Shown: positions 50,637 to 59,188, numbered from the stretch's first letter. The stretch is 64,000 bases of DNA from Eggerthellales bacterium (GCA_029225085.1 JAQXVU010000085.1:41003-105002), one strand, 5' to 3'. The notes: a model not told the origin generated them from the letters alone. A program made the numbers and translations.

Positions 50637-51734
50637 TTAGAAAGACAGCCTTACAGGCATGACCAGGTACAGGAAGTTATCCTCGGGAGCCTTGAAGATG
50701 CCTGGCTTGGTAGGAGTCTGAATCTCCAGGCTCACTTCCTTCTCTTTGATAACGCTGAGGCCCTCGCTGAGATAGGAGTAGTTGAAGCCGATGGAAAGGC
50801 TCTCGCCTTCCACAGGGCACTTCACCGTCTCCTGAGCAGCACCCACGTCTTGGGTCAGGGTGTACAGGTTCACCGACTGGGTCTCTGCGCTGACATCGAA
50901 CTTGATGGGCGCAGCATTACCGCTCAGAAGAGAAGTGCGCTTCAGGGCGGAGAGCAGAGCCTCGCGGGAGAAGGTCACCTTGGTTGCGTACTCGTGGGGC
51001 AGCAGCTGCTTGTAGTTGGGGTAGTTGCCCTCGATGACGCGGTTGATGAAGGTGGTGGAACCGCAACGGATCATGACCTGGTTCTCGGATAGAGAGATGG
51101 TGATCTCATCCGCAGGGGCGGAGAGGCTTGCGATGTTGGTGAGGAAGGCGCCGGAGATAATGCCCTGGAACTCGGCTTCGGTAGCTTCCACCGTGCTCTC
51201 GGTGATGGCGATGCGGTAGGAGTCGGTGGCGACCATGCGCACGCGGCCCTCTTCCACCGTGATGAGAACGCCGGTAAGCACAGCACGGCTCTCGTCTTTG
51301 GAGACGACGCGGCCCACGCGCTTCACCATGCGGGAGAACTCCGCGAAGGGCAGGGTGATCTGCTGCAGTGCCTCGACGCTAGGGAAACCAGGGAAGTCGA
51401 CGGCATCCATGGTGCGGATGCTGAAGGAGGATGCCTGACAGGTGATGGAGGCCTCGGTACCCTTAGTCTCTACATGTACGGCGGAGTCAGGGAGAGAGCG
51501 CACAACCTCGTTGAAGAGCTTGGCAGGGACCACGACGCTGCCCTCTTCCTCGATGAGAGCGGGGATTACATATTCAATGGAAGAGTCTAGGTCCGTTGCC
51601 TGCATAGTGAGGTTGCCCTCTTCTGCTCTGAGAAGCATTCCCGAGAGAATGGGGAGCGTCGAGTGATTGGATACTCCCTTATGTACAACGGAAATTGCAT
51701 TGCTTAGCTCCGACTGGCTTACGCTGAATCTCAT
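50637..51734 (-). CDS. dnaN: DNA polymerase III sliding clamp (beta)
   Basis: 365 residues. Three clamp domains with the expected motifs: LPILSGMLLRAEEGNLTMQATDL in domain I (given by position, residues 27-49), ESRAVLTGVLITVEEGRVRMVATDSYR in the second domain, and a C-terminus ending YLVMPVRLSF (M-P-x-R-L). Encircles DNA and tethers polymerase. It is 218 bp from dnaA on the same strand; the spacer contains a TTTTCAACG box (51876-51884). Confidence 0.97.
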   Translation of the reverse strand: MRFSVSQSELSNAISVVHKGVSNHSTLPILSGMLLRAEEGNLTMQATDLDSSIEYVIPALIEEEGSVVVPAKLFNEVVRSLPDSAVHVETKGTEASITCQASSFSIRTMDAVDFPGFPSVEALQQITLPFAEFSRMVKRVGRVVSKDESRAVLTGVLITVEEGRVRMVATDSYRIAITESTVEATEAEFQGIISGAFLTNIASLSAPADEITISLSENQVMIRCGSTTFINRVIEGNYPNYKQLLPHEYATKVTFSREALLSALKRTSLLSGNAAPIKFDVSAETQSVNLYTLTQDVGAAQETVKCPVEGESLSIGFNYSYLSEGLSVIKEKEVSLEIQTPTKPGIFKAPEDNFLYLVMPVRLSF

Positions 51735-51952
51735 TCTCTTCCTCCAAATAAAACCTAAATAAATACTTTAAGAATTGTAGTTGTAATAAAGGCGGTCAAT
51801 ATGTTGGAAAACTCTCGTCTCCCCTGATGAATCATGGTTTTTGACCTGTTGGTAAGGCGGTTGAAATCTTTTCGGTTTTCAACGGGGCCAAGTGGTGAAA
51901 AATTGTTCCCCGCTCCTTCAACTGGTTTTCCCCAGGGTTTCACCCTGTTTTC

Positions 51953-53821
51953 CTATGCCTCTTTAATCATCTTCTTAATGAAGTCTATTTCCTCTTGCAC
52001 TTCCTTGCTGGACCGCGTTTTCTCCTTCACGTTATCTACCGAGTACAGCACGGTGGTGTGGTCCTTGCCGCCGAACTCCTTGCCGATGGCACTGTAGGAC
52101 GTGTCGAGCATCTCCCTGCACAGATACATGGCCACCTGGCGGGCGTGGGCGATGTTTTTGGTGCGCTTCTTACCCACGATTTCGCTATGGGAGACCTTGT
52201 AATAGGCTTCCACCTGCTTCTGGATGTCCGCGATGGTCAGGCGCTTTGTCGCTCCGCCGGTGAAATGATTCTCTAGCAGGGCGGAAACGGTGTTCACGTC
52301 GATGGTGCGGTCGTTGAGGGTCATCTCGAAGATCACGCGGTACAGGGCGCTCTTCAGCTCTCTGATGTTCGAGCTGGAGTTTTCGGCGATGTATTCCTGC
52401 ACATCCTGAGGAACCGAGAGATTCGGTTTGTTTTCCGTGCGCTTGTAGGTCTCGATGCAGTGCTTGATGATGCCGAGTTTGGTCTCCATCTCAGGGGGCT
52501 GAATGTCGAAGGTTGCTCCCGAGTTGAAACGGCTCTGGTAACGCTCGTCGATGTCGATGTTCTTCGGTGCGATATCGGCGGACAGCACCACCTGCTTGCC
52601 TCGATCGATGAAGCTATTGAAGATCTGGAAGACGATGTCGAGAGTCTGGGGCTTGTCGCGCAGGGCCTGCACGTCGTCGATGAGGAGGATGTCCGCGGAC
52701 TCGTACTTCTCTTTGAAGCGCTTGAAGCTATTCTTCTCTCGGCTGTGCTCGATGGTGGCGTCGGTGTATTCATTCAGGAACTGGGAAGAGTCGACGTACA
52801 CCGCCTTCAGCATGGGCTGACCGTTGCTGACGTAGGTTGTCTCGACGTAGTTCTGAATGGCGCGCATGAGGTGCGTCTTGCCCAGACCGCTTCGGCCGTA
52901 GATGAACAGGGGGTTCAGCTGTGGCTTACCGGGGTTTTCCGCCACTGCGAGAGCCATGGAATACGCCATGCGGTTCGACTCGCCGATGACGTAGCTCTCG
53001 AAGGTCAGATCTGAGGTGATTCCGTTGCTGGAGCTGACGCTGCCGGAGTCACCATCCTGCGTTGATGGGGTGACCAGGGGTGAACCGGGCTCCGTTCCCT
53101 GACCGGGGAATGCCTGTGGCACAGCTTGTCCCTGAGCGCCTTGACCCTGTTGCATCTGGTTGATGCCGTTGGGGTCTGGCTGGCCGAATTGGCTCGCGTC
53201 GGGTTGTCCGAATTGGGTTGCATCGGTCTGGCTGAATTGGGTTGCATCGATCTGGCTGAACTGGCCCTGTTGCACCTGGTTGAATTGCCCTGGCTGTGCC
53301 TGCCCGAACTGGCCGGGCTGCATCGGAGGCTGCTGCCCCTGCTGCCCCTGTCCGTACTGACCTTGCTGTGCGCTCTGATATATAGGGTTGCCCTGATTTG
53401 GGTAGTATGTAGGGTTGCCCTGATATACCCCCTGGTCATAAGGGTTGTATCCCCTTTGGCTCTGGTCTTGTGGAGGTATAGGGTTGCCCGTATATTGTTG
53501 CGCAGGTGTCTGAGGGACGGTGCCGGCGGAATTGCCTATGGGCGAAAGGGGCGCAGGCTCCGTTGGGTCTATTTCCATATCGATGGTGAACTCGCACCCG
53601 TACAGATCCTGTAGGGCGCGATGCATGTAGTGAAGCAGGTGCTTCTCGGTGTAACTCTTGATGAAGGGAGTGTCTGCGGTGACCATCATATAGTTGCCTG
53701 CGATCACCTGAAGGTGCAGCCTCTGGAAGAATGCGGTGAACTGAGAGTTGTCCACCTCCTCGTAGGACCGAATCTTCTCGCAGATGCTTTCCCAGATTTC
53801 TAGGTATTTCTGATCCTGCAT
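51953..53821 (-). CDS. dnaA: Chromosomal replication initiator DnaA with long repetitive linker
   Basis: 622 residues, about 150 longer than typical. Domain I about 1-90, then a very long Gln/Gly/Pro/Asn-rich domain II (about 95-265) with 8-residue QFSQTDAT/QFGQPDAS-type repeats. The AAA+ domain III (about 265-500) has YGRSGLGKTHLMRAI and DILLIDDVQALRD. Domain IV (about 525-622) includes VGKKRTKNIAHARQVAMYL and GGKDHTTVLYS, where the usual Arg of GGRDHTTV is Lys and the usual P of xPRQ is Ala. Initiates replication at oriC. It follows the HATPase-wHTH gene by 26 bp. Confidence 0.97.
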   Translation of the reverse strand: MQDQKYLEIWESICEKIRSYEEVDNSQFTAFFQRLHLQVIAGNYMMVTADTPFIKSYTEKHLLHYMHRALQDLYGCEFTIDMEIDPTEPAPLSPIGNSAGTVPQTPAQQYTGNPIPPQDQSQRGYNPYDQGVYQGNPTYYPNQGNPIYQSAQQGQYGQGQQGQQPPMQPGQFGQAQPGQFNQVQQGQFSQIDATQFSQTDATQFGQPDASQFGQPDPNGINQMQQGQGAQGQAVPQAFPGQGTEPGSPLVTPSTQDGDSGSVSSSNGITSDLTFESYVIGESNRMAYSMALAVAENPGKPQLNPLFIYGRSGLGKTHLMRAIQNYVETTYVSNGQPMLKAVYVDSSQFLNEYTDATIEHSREKNSFKRFKEKYESADILLIDDVQALRDKPQTLDIVFQIFNSFIDRGKQVVLSADIAPKNIDIDERYQSRFNSGATFDIQPPEMETKLGIIKHCIETYKRTENKPNLSVPQDVQEYIAENSSSNIRELKSALYRVIFEMTLNDRTIDVNTVSALLENHFTGGATKRLTIADIQKQVEAYYKVSHSEIVGKKRTKNIAHARQVAMYLCREMLDTSYSAIGKEFGGKDHTTVLYSVDNVKEKTRSSKEVQEEIDFIKKMIKEA

Positions 53822-53847
53822 GAGTAACCTCTATCTGCTTCCGGTTC

Positions 53848-54615
53848 CTACAGATTCTCTGCCGCGGCTTTGCCCTTGTCGGTGAGGGCGCGCTTTTTAT
53901 TGGCGTTCTTGCGTACGAGGCCGAGCTTCTCCATCTTGTCGAGCATGTAGGAGATAGATCCGTTGGGGATCTGGGTCAGCTTGTTGATCTCGGTGATGCC
54001 AAGCTCGCGGTTCTCGCCGATGAGGACGAGGACCTGCTTCTCCCTCTCGTCGAGGGACAGATCAGCCTCGTCGAAGGTTGCCGCTTCTTCCTCAGGCTTG
54101 TTCAGGCTGATGGTTACAACGGCGCCGGCTCTCACGTTGTCTTCGATGGTGATGTAGCCGCCGTGGCCGTCTATGTAGTCGGATACCAGAGGCAGTCCTG
54201 AGCCAACGCCGCGGATGTAGCGTTTCATCTCTTCGGTGGCCGAGGAGAATCCGGGGAGCTTCACCTTCTCCTTGTCGGGGATGCCCGGTCCCTGGTCCGC
54301 GAACTTAATGGTGTTGCCGTCGTCGAGGATAGATACCACCATCTCGCTGAATTGAGCGTGTATAAAGTTCTCGGTTACCTCGAGGATGTTGGTATAGGAG
54401 ATGCCTCCGCCGAGGTTCTTCGCCTCGGTGTATACGGCTACGGCCAGGTTCTGGATGAACTCGGTGGTGGTCGTAGGTTCGATGGTCAGGATCCTCGGAG
54501 CGCTTTTCATGTCGTCGTATATCGCCACGCGTGCGCTGTTGGTGACATGCGAGTAGTCGAAAGCGCGAGGTTCTTGGCTTGTTTGTGGTGTGTCTGTGTC
54601 TGCGAATAAAGCCAT
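53848..54615 (-). CDS. HATPase-domain protein fused to a winged-helix DNA-binding domain
   Basis: 255 residues. Residues about 60-175 form a histidine-kinase-like ATPase without a phosphoacceptor domain: N-box ILEVTENFIHAQF, G1 DQGPGIPD, and G2 RGVGSGLPLVSDYIDG. Residues about 185-255 form a MarR-like winged helix (GITEINKLTQIPNGSISYML, KMEKLGLVRKNANKKR). So it resembles an anti-sigma/RsbW-type ATPase tied to DNA binding. Start at 54615 with AAAGGGAT upstream. Its stop is 26 bp from the dnaA start, so it probably controls or is cotranscribed with dnaA. No known name recognised. Confidence 0.8.
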   Translation of the reverse strand: MALFADTDTPQTSQEPRAFDYSHVTNSARVAIYDDMKSAPRILTIEPTTTTEFIQNLAVAVYTEAKNLGGGISYTNILEVTENFIHAQFSEMVVSILDDGNTIKFADQGPGIPDKEKVKLPGFSSATEEMKRYIRGVGSGLPLVSDYIDGHGGYITIEDNVRAGAVVTISLNKPEEEAATFDEADLSLDEREKQVLVLIGENRELGITEINKLTQIPNGSISYMLDKMEKLGLVRKNANKKRALTDKGKAAAENL

Positions 54616-55600
54616 GTTCTCGATCCCTTTTCGGGTTATATGTTCTGCCCTTCCACCTTTCGAATGGGTTTTCGACAGGGTTTCAGGTGTTTCGAAAGGC
54701 AATTATATAAATTTCCACCGCCTCCTGGAAGATTCGAAGGGTTTTTCGGGGATATTTCGAATAGTTTTCAACAATTCAGGATTTTCCACCTGGGGTTATC
54801 GAAGGTTTTCAACGACTTTTTAAGAAAATGTTGAAAACTCGAAAACGAAGGTTTGAAAAGGCTCGAATAACTGTGGGAAACCTTGAAAAATTCAGGGTGG
54901 AAAAGCGGTGGGGAAGGCTGTTTTCGAAGGATCGTTCGGACACTTGTTCCATGGTTTTCGGAAGCAATGCACAATCAGATTCGAATGAGTAAAATACCAG
55001 GTAGACGCAGGAAAATAGCTTTCCCCAAAATGTTTGAAATTAGTGAAAAATACCCCTTGATTTTTCACGTGAAAAGGGTTTTCAACGGCGTTCTCAGTAT
55101 AGGTTTTCGAGTTTTCCACTTTTTCCACCGTTGTTGTTGAAAATGGTTGCCTACAAGTCTCTGTTGGCGTGAGAAAGGGGTGTGGAAAGACTTCGAATTT
55201 ACGGCTTTTGAAGGTTTTCAAGAGGCCCTAGGCGGATCTGGTCGCCAGAGCGGTGAGTTTTCGACTGCTTTCGGCAGGCTTCGATTGGCTCGCCAAATTG
55301 CTCTGGCTGTTTCCAGGTGCCTTGGGTTCTACAGGCTGGCTTGGCGGTGCTGACGGTACTTTCGGATCGATGGAGCGGTGTGACGGTGGCCCCTATCGCC
55401 TTCGGTTCTGCAACCCTGCGTGACGGTATCTTTGCATCGACCGGCTGGCATGACAGCGCCCTAGTGCCTTCTGTTTGCCGAATGGGGCTTTGATAATCCA
55501 TCAATATGTGGAATCTTGCCCTAAGTTGAAAATTGCAATGGATAAGTTGACCAGAACAAGGTAAACTTCCGATTCGGATTATGTTCAGACGCATTGGCGC
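54616..55600. other. Replication origin oriC
   Basis: A roughly 1 kb gene-free region between the HATPase/dnaA operon (minus) and rpmH (plus). It holds at least a dozen TTTTC(A/C/G)AC nonamers in both orientations, for example at 54669, 54765, 54782, 54806, 54829(-), 54896(-), 55079, 55112, 55121, 55135(-) and 55258; an AT-rich run AATTATATAAATTT (54701-54714) that could be the unwinding element; a near-parS palindrome (55062-55075); and four TGACGG strings (55351, 55381, 55421, 55451 as TGACAG). Canonical TTATCCACA was not seen. Confidence 0.85.
55062..55075. other. Near-parS palindrome inside oriC
   Basis: TTTTCACGTGAAAA, sharing the core TTTCACGTGAAA with the six parS sites but with the outer G/C replaced. 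It could be a weak ParB site or the site of another factor. Confidence 0.45.
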
Positions 55601-55629
55601 TTGAATAGAGTCAGTGTGTTTGTTACACT
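55601..55629 (+). promoter_or_regulatory. Promoter of rpmH
   Basis: -35 TTGAAT (55601-55606), 17-bp spacer, -10 TACACT (55624-55629), 38 bp before the rpmH start. Confidence 0.75.
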
Positions 55630-55666
55630 TTTAAAGTTACGCTATTACCATGGAAAGGGATATGCA

Positions 55667-55801
55667 ATGAAGCGCACATATCAACCAAATCAACGCAAGC
55701 GCGCTAAGACCCACGGTTTCCGTGCTCGTATGGCTACCAAGGGTGGTCGCAAGGTTCTGTCCGCTCGTCGTGCCAAGGGTCGCAAGCGTCTTTGCGTGTA
55801 A
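55667..55801 (+). CDS. rpmH: 50S ribosomal protein L34
   Basis: 44 residues, [20 protein letters not shown] and [20 protein letters not shown]: the full L34 sequence pattern. GGAAAGGGA precedes the ATG at 55667. First gene of the rightward arm, ahead of rnpA as in nearly all bacteria. Confidence 0.98.
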   Translation: MKRTYQPNQRKRAKTHGFRARMATKGGRKVLSARRAKGRKRLCV

Positions 55802-55810
55802 AAGGAGTAC

Positions 55811-56140
55811 GTGTTGGAAGTAATTAAGTCCAGCACAGATATTTCTCTCGTATTTAAAAAGGGAAAGCGATTGGGACGGGGATCTACTCGTCTCATCGCT
55901 TTGCAGCATGATGAGCAACACGACCTTCCGGGTCGTGTTGCTTTCATAGCGGGAAAAAAGAACGGTAACGCAGTTTGGCGTAATAGGGCAAAGCGTCGCA
56001 TGAGGGCTGCCTGTCGAGAAATCGGCGGTCCCTGGGACGGCTACGATGTCCTGTTTATCGCTAATCGCGGTACCGTTTCTTCTGATTTTCGCGACCTGGT
56101 TTCGGGTTATCGAAAAGCATTGGAGCAAATGAGCTTGTAA
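55811..56140 (+). CDS. rnpA: Ribonuclease P protein component
   Basis: 109 residues. RnpA shape: FKKGKRLGRGSTRLIAL, then AGKKNGNAVWRNRAKRRMRA, which is the RNR motif region that binds RNase P RNA. It processes the 5' end of tRNA precursors. GTG start; a downstream TTG (55814) is possible. Stop overlaps the yidD ATG by one base. Confidence 0.95.
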   Translation: MLEVIKSSTDISLVFKKGKRLGRGSTRLIALQHDEQHDLPGRVAFIAGKKNGNAVWRNRAKRRMRAACREIGGPWDGYDVLFIANRGTVSSDFRDLVSGYRKALEQMSL

Positions 56141-56397
56141 TGGGCGCCGATTGGAAACAGAAGCTGCTTCAGTTCATGAAGGACATTCCTAAGAATGCCC
56201 TCATCCTTCTGATCCTCTTCTACCGCAAGGTGATTTCCCCGCTCTTTCCCGGTTGCTGTCGTTTCGTCCCTACGTGTTCCGAGTACGGACTTATCGCCGT
56301 ACGTAAATATGGGTTCCTGAAAGGTTCATGGCTCGCCATCAAGCGCATCTGTCGTTGTCGCCCTGGCGGTGGTCACGGATACGATCCGGTTCCCTAG
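56140..56397 (+). CDS. yidD: Membrane protein insertion efficiency factor YidD
   Basis: 85 residues. ILLILFYRKVISPLFPGCCR, FVPTCSEYGLIAVRKYGF and CRCRPGGGHGYDPVP are the family Cys-containing motifs. An amphipathic helix sits at the membrane and helps YidC insertion. Overlaps rnpA and precedes yidC by 39 bp. Confidence 0.96.
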   Translation: MGADWKQKLLQFMKDIPKNALILLILFYRKVISPLFPGCCRFVPTCSEYGLIAVRKYGFLKGSWLAIKRICRCRPGGGHGYDPVP

Positions 56398-56436
56398 TAT
56401 TAGGTACCAGTAAGACACTACGAAAGGTCTTTTACC

Positions 56437-57225
56437 ATGTGGGAAGCGTTTTGTGGGTTCATCTTCTGGGGCATGGAAGCTCTTTGGAGCATTGTTGGAG
56501 ACTGGGGCTTAGCCATCATTCTCGCAACTTTGGTTCTGAGACTCCTTCTGTTCCCGTTGATGCAATCCCAGTCCAAGTCCTCCTATAAGATGCAAAAAGT
56601 TCAGCCTCTTATTCAGGACATTCAGGAGCGATATGCGGATCATCCTCAGAGAATGCAGGAAGAGCTGCAGAAGGTATACGCAGAAACCAAGTTCAACCCC
56701 CTCGCTGGTTGCTTGCCTCTGATTCTGCAGATGCCTATCTTCATCGCCATGTTCCAGATTCTGCGCGATGATGGTGGCACGTTCATCAAGCCTTACGCTG
56801 AGCAGACTGCCGTTCAGTTCTACGGCATCATCCCTGACCTCACCATGACTCCTGGCACCGCACTCGATGCTGGTTTCGGTGTGTTCCTTCCTTACATTAT
56901 CCTGCTGCTCCTCTTTGCGTTGATCACCTTCATCCCCATGCTGATCACCACTCCTAAGGACAGCCCTCAGTACAACACCACCATCATCATGGGCGCTGTT
57001 ATGTCCATCATGATGCTCTTCATCGGTTGGGGCTCTCCTGCTGGCGTCCTTCTGTTCTGGGCTACCTCCTCTATCTTCGCTCTTGCTCAGAACCTCATTA
57101 ATCGCAAGCTGCTGAAGCATGAGGACGACGTGAAGGAAGCCGAGTACGCTGCTTCTCATCCCGAGCCCGTTAAGGTTCAGGTTGTCCGCAAGGAGAAGAA
57201 GAAGCGCCCAACTAAGAAGCACTAG
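56437..57225 (+). CDS. yidC: Membrane protein insertase YidC/Oxa1
   Basis: 262 residues. Short form without the Gram-negative periplasmic domain. Five TM segments; LVLRLLLFPLMQSQSKSSYK has the positively charged groove residue, NPLAGCLPLILQMPIFIAMF the conserved second motif. The tail is Lys-rich (RKEKKKRPTKKH). Start MWEAF with AAAGG upstream. Inserts and folds membrane proteins with or without SecYEG. Confidence 0.95.
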   Translation: MWEAFCGFIFWGMEALWSIVGDWGLAIILATLVLRLLLFPLMQSQSKSSYKMQKVQPLIQDIQERYADHPQRMQEELQKVYAETKFNPLAGCLPLILQMPIFIAMFQILRDDGGTFIKPYAEQTAVQFYGIIPDLTMTPGTALDAGFGVFLPYIILLLLFALITFIPMLITTPKDSPQYNTTIIMGAVMSIMMLFIGWGSPAGVLLFWATSSIFALAQNLINRKLLKHEDDVKEAEYAASHPEPVKVQVVRKEKKKRPTKKH

Positions 57226-57255
57226 TTCTTCTCTCTTAGATAAGGATTGATGATT

Positions 57256-57813
57256 ATGAGTGAAGAAATCCTGGATGAAATTGAAGAGGTCTTCGCTGAG
57301 GATTCCGAGATCGAGGAGTCTGAGCCTGTTCAGGCTGGCTCCATCTCTGATGAGGAGCTCGACAAGATTGCCGATACCGCTATCGCTCTTCTCGAGGACA
57401 TTCTGAAGTACATGTCCGTGGGAGAGGTCACTATCAATGAGTACGAGGGTGACGAGGGTGAGCTTATCCTCGACATCACCGGTGATGATCTCGCCATTCT
57501 CATTGGTCGTCATGGTAAGACCCTCGATGCACTGCAGTTCATCGTTTCTTCCGCCACTTCTCGCACCATGGGATATAGGTATCCTGTCGTTGTCGATGTT
57601 GAGGGCTATAAGGCCCGTCAGCGCGAGAAGCTCGAGTCTATCGCCTTTAGCGCAGCTAATCGCGCAGCGCGACAGGGCCGCAACGTCAAGCTTCGTCCTA
57701 TGCCCCCCTATGAGCGCAGAATTATCCATGTTGCTCTTGCTGACAGGTCTGATGTGACCACCATGTCTGAGGGTGAGGGCGCTAATCGTAGAGTTGTGGT
57801 TATCCCCAACTAG
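57256..57813 (+). CDS. jag: KH-R3H RNA-binding protein Jag/KhpB
   Basis: 185 residues. The N-terminal 50 residues are acidic (EEILDEIEEVFAEDSEIEES) and do not form a recognisable Jag_N domain. A KH domain (about 75-130) contains ILIGRHGKTLDALQ, and an R3H domain (about 130-185) contains SIAFSAANRAARQG and PPYERRIIHVAL. Binds RNA, probably in complex with KhpA, and is linked to division and cell-wall synthesis in Gram-positives. I chose ATG 57256 for an AAGGA nine bases upstream; 57250 is possible. Confidence 0.94.
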   Translation: MSEEILDEIEEVFAEDSEIEESEPVQAGSISDEELDKIADTAIALLEDILKYMSVGEVTINEYEGDEGELILDITGDDLAILIGRHGKTLDALQFIVSSATSRTMGYRYPVVVDVEGYKARQREKLESIAFSAANRAARQGRNVKLRPMPPYERRIIHVALADRSDVTTMSEGEGANRRVVVIPN

Positions 57814-57840
57814 CGTTTATTTACATATTCGCATCCGAAA

Positions 57841-57875
57841 CGGGCTGACTTACGAGTCAGCCCGTTTTATTATTG
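57841..57875 (+). terminator. Terminator of the rpmH-rnpA-yidD-yidC-jag operon
   Basis: 10-bp stem CGGGCTGACT / AGTCAGCCCG with loop TACG, then TTTTATTATTG. Confidence 0.96.
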
Positions 57876-57905
57876 TTCGGACGTTTTTACTGCGAAAGGA
57901 TGCGT

Positions 57906-58574
57906 ATGATTCCCGTTGACCCTCAAGTTCTCAATGCCTGCCAAAAGCATGTCGACCTTCTTATTGAGGCTAACAAGAGGGTTAACCTTACGAGGATCGA
58001 GGACTCCGAAGAAGCTCGACTCCTTCATATCGAAGATTCGCTTGTCGGTCTTGAGCTAATTAACCAGGCCCCTGAAGGCTGTTATGCCGATCTTGGCACA
58101 GGCGGCGGCTTCCCCGGAATTCCCCTTGCTATTGCGACTGGTCGCGAGACGCTTCTTGTCGATTCCGTTGCCAAAAAGGTTCGTGAGCTTCAGGGCTTCG
58201 TTGAGGAGCTCGGTCTCAGCAATGTTCAGACGTATGCTGGACGAATCGAGGAGCTGGCGGAAGCTAAACCTGCAGCGTTCTCCGTTCTTACAGCCCGTGC
58301 TCTTACTGCGCTCCCCTCCTTGATTGAGCTTGCTTCTCCCCTTCTTTGTGAAGGCGGTTGGCTCATTTGCTATAAATCGGACGACATCGACGAAGAGCTT
58401 GATGCGGCTTTGAACATTCAGGAGAAGGTGGCCATGTTCTTGATCTCCGATGAACGTCTTGTTCTTTCTGATGGCGTGACCCCTCGTAGGCTCCTTGTAT
58501 TCAGGAAGCATGGCGAACCCACCGTGAAGCTTCCTCGTCGTGTCGGTATGGCTCAGAAACGCCCTTATAAGTAA
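57906..58574 (+). CDS. rsmG: 16S rRNA m7G527 methyltransferase
   Basis: 222 residues. SAM loop CYADLGTGGGFPGIPLAIA (about residues 59-77), and an N-terminal motif LLIEANKRVNLTRIEDSEEA. Methylates G527 of 16S rRNA. ATG at 57906 has GAAAGGA five bases upstream; the longer frame is not supported. It precedes the parS array and parA in the conserved rsmG-parA-parB order. Confidence 0.95.
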   Translation: MIPVDPQVLNACQKHVDLLIEANKRVNLTRIEDSEEARLLHIEDSLVGLELINQAPEGCYADLGTGGGFPGIPLAIATGRETLLVDSVAKKVRELQGFVEELGLSNVQTYAGRIEELAEAKPAAFSVLTARALTALPSLIELASPLLCEGGWLICYKSDDIDEELDAALNIQEKVAMFLISDERLVLSDGVTPRRLLVFRKHGEPTVKLPRRVGMAQKRPYK

Positions 58575-58694
58575 TGTCTCTGGGAGATACCTCTCTCATG
58601 AGGGCGCTCCTTCTCCGTTCTGCCGGGAACATTGCTTCCAGCAGAACTGCAGCTCTGGTTTAAACACCCAATCGTTTTCCGAACCTGTAAACGG

Positions 58695-58720
58695 TTAGAT
58701 GTTTCACGTGAAACATCTAA
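58695..58720. other. parS site 1, within a 26 bp perfect palindrome
   Basis: The 16-bp parS (58700-58715) is extended by TTAGA on the left and TCTAA on the right into a 26-bp perfect palindrome (58695-58720). It lies closest to rsmG. Confidence 0.95.
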
Positions 58721-58849
58721 GGAGGTTCTGTCTCGATCGTGTTCTGAGTTTAGACTCTCATACAGCGCGATTCTCTTACGTGAATTTGGTTCGCCTCTTA
58801 TGATTCGGTCTGCCCTTGTGGTCCAGTCGAAATGCTTCATCCGGTCAGT

Positions 58850-58875
58850 CTGCATGTTTCACGTGAAACATGCAG
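58850..58875. other. parS site 2, within a 26 bp perfect palindrome
   Basis: The parS at 58855-58870 is flanked by CTGCA and TGCAG, again a 26-bp perfect palindrome. Different flanks from site 1 but the same extension length. Confidence 0.95.
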
Positions 58876-58969
58876 GTGCTTGAGGCCTGCGTGATTCATC
58901 CGATTGCTTCTTTGACGTTCGGCGGGTTACTGATAATGCTTTTGCATTTGCTCGCTGCTAAATCAGAAG

Positions 58970-58985
58970 TGTTTCACGTGAAACA
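58970..58985. other. parS site 3
   Basis: Perfect TGTTTCACGTGAAACA, no palindromic extension. Confidence 0.96.
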
Positions 58986-59036
58986 TTGGCTCCTCACAAG
59001 GTAGTTCGTATGGGAGCAGCTCAGGTTGCAAGAGGT

Positions 59037-59052
59037 TGTTTCACGTGAAACA
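59037..59052. other. parS site 4
   Basis: Perfect TGTTTCACGTGAAACA, no palindromic extension. Confidence 0.96.
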
Positions 59053-59188
59053 TTGAATCGGAGGGACCGATTGTAACCATGCTCAGGTGCCACTCGTTGA
59101 GAGGCTGCTTGGTTGATGTTGAAGGTCTATAGAGCGTATGGGGTGAAGGATGTCTACTGTCTCGGTGCGATTTTGCTTGAATAGCTCG

